Assembly (NCBI RefSeq): GCF_035582795.1
Contig: NC_134367.1
Coordinates: forward strand, 82,195,062 to 82,259,061
Length of the DNA: 64,000 nucleotides
Direction: 5' to 3'
Origin: Mycteria americana
Taxonomy: Eukaryota > Chordata > Aves > Ciconiiformes > Ciconiidae
The notes under the pieces were generated by a model. The model was not told the origin of the DNA and searched no databases. It was given only the letters and a program-made list of their open reading frames with translations. Below, one piece after another: positions 63,982 to 64,000 of this stretch. The translations under genes were made by a program, and so were the position numbers. Position 1 is the stretch's first letter, and each line of letters begins with the position of its first letter.

Positions 63982-64000
63982 CTGAGTGAAAGACATGGGA

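Larger units (their letters stand above)
52014..64000 (-). other. CAPN9: Introns of CAPN9 (all, apart from the U12 intron described separately)
   Basis: The other introns seen all have GT-AG ends. The largest are 59971-61458 (1.5 kb), 54794-56195 (1.4 kb) and 52892-53924 (1.0 kb). The region 63982-64000 is the start of a further intron toward the catalytic exons. Apart from the small repeat near 59266-59336, no mobile element or RNA gene was recognised in them. Confidence 0.8.

Noticed and set aside
1-64000. tRNA, rRNA, CRISPR, operon or phage features
   Set aside because: None were seen. The sequence is vertebrate nuclear DNA with spliced genes.

Overview
This window looks like nuclear DNA from a bird. 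The genes are split by spliceosomal introns. A chicken-repeat-1 (CR1) LINE with its typical 3' end lies in one intron and a second CR1 scrap lies between genes. A 200-base LTR fragment matches, as I recall it, a family common in neoavian birds. The order and orientation of the three genes match the region of human chromosome 1q42.2 that carries TTC13, C1orf198 and CAPN9. No prokaryotic genes, rRNA, tRNA, CRISPR array or integrated virus with intact genes was seen. The species cannot be named from the sequence.

Layout. Bases 1-5.3 kb hold the last three coding exons of TTC13 (+ strand, 5' part outside the window), with a CR1 copy in the last intron. Bases 5.3-10.1 kb are intergenic. Bases 10.1-33.6 kb hold the complete C1orf198 gene (+ strand): CpG-island promoter, four coding exons (335 codons) and a 3' UTR of about 2.4 kb. 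Bases 33.6-51.6 kb are an intergenic stretch of about 18 kb in which no exon could be supported; it contains the LTR fragment, the CR1 scrap and several GC-rich blocks. Bases 52-64 kb hold the last twelve coding exons of CAPN9 (calpain-9) on the - strand. These encode the end of the protease domain, the whole beta-sandwich domain and the penta-EF-hand domain; the catalytic exons lie beyond the right edge. CAPN9 and C1orf198 converge, while TTC13 and C1orf198 are in tandem.

The three genes are neighbours by conserved synteny and there is no evidence that they act in one pathway. TTC13 is a tetratricopeptide-repeat protein of poorly known role, C1orf198 is a conserved protein of unknown function (DUF4706), and CAPN9 is a calcium-dependent cysteine protease best known from the digestive tract.

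The most notable observations concern splicing. The CAPN9 intron at 56265-58636 has a perfect U12-type (minor spliceosome) donor and a matching U12 branch site 13 bases from the acceptor, and it cuts an EF-hand loop after its first aspartate. TTC13 has a GC-AG intron, and its last exon has an eight-A run that moves the stop codon. I did not find a new biological system here. The window is well explained as an ordinary vertebrate gene neighbourhood with some unusual splice features.
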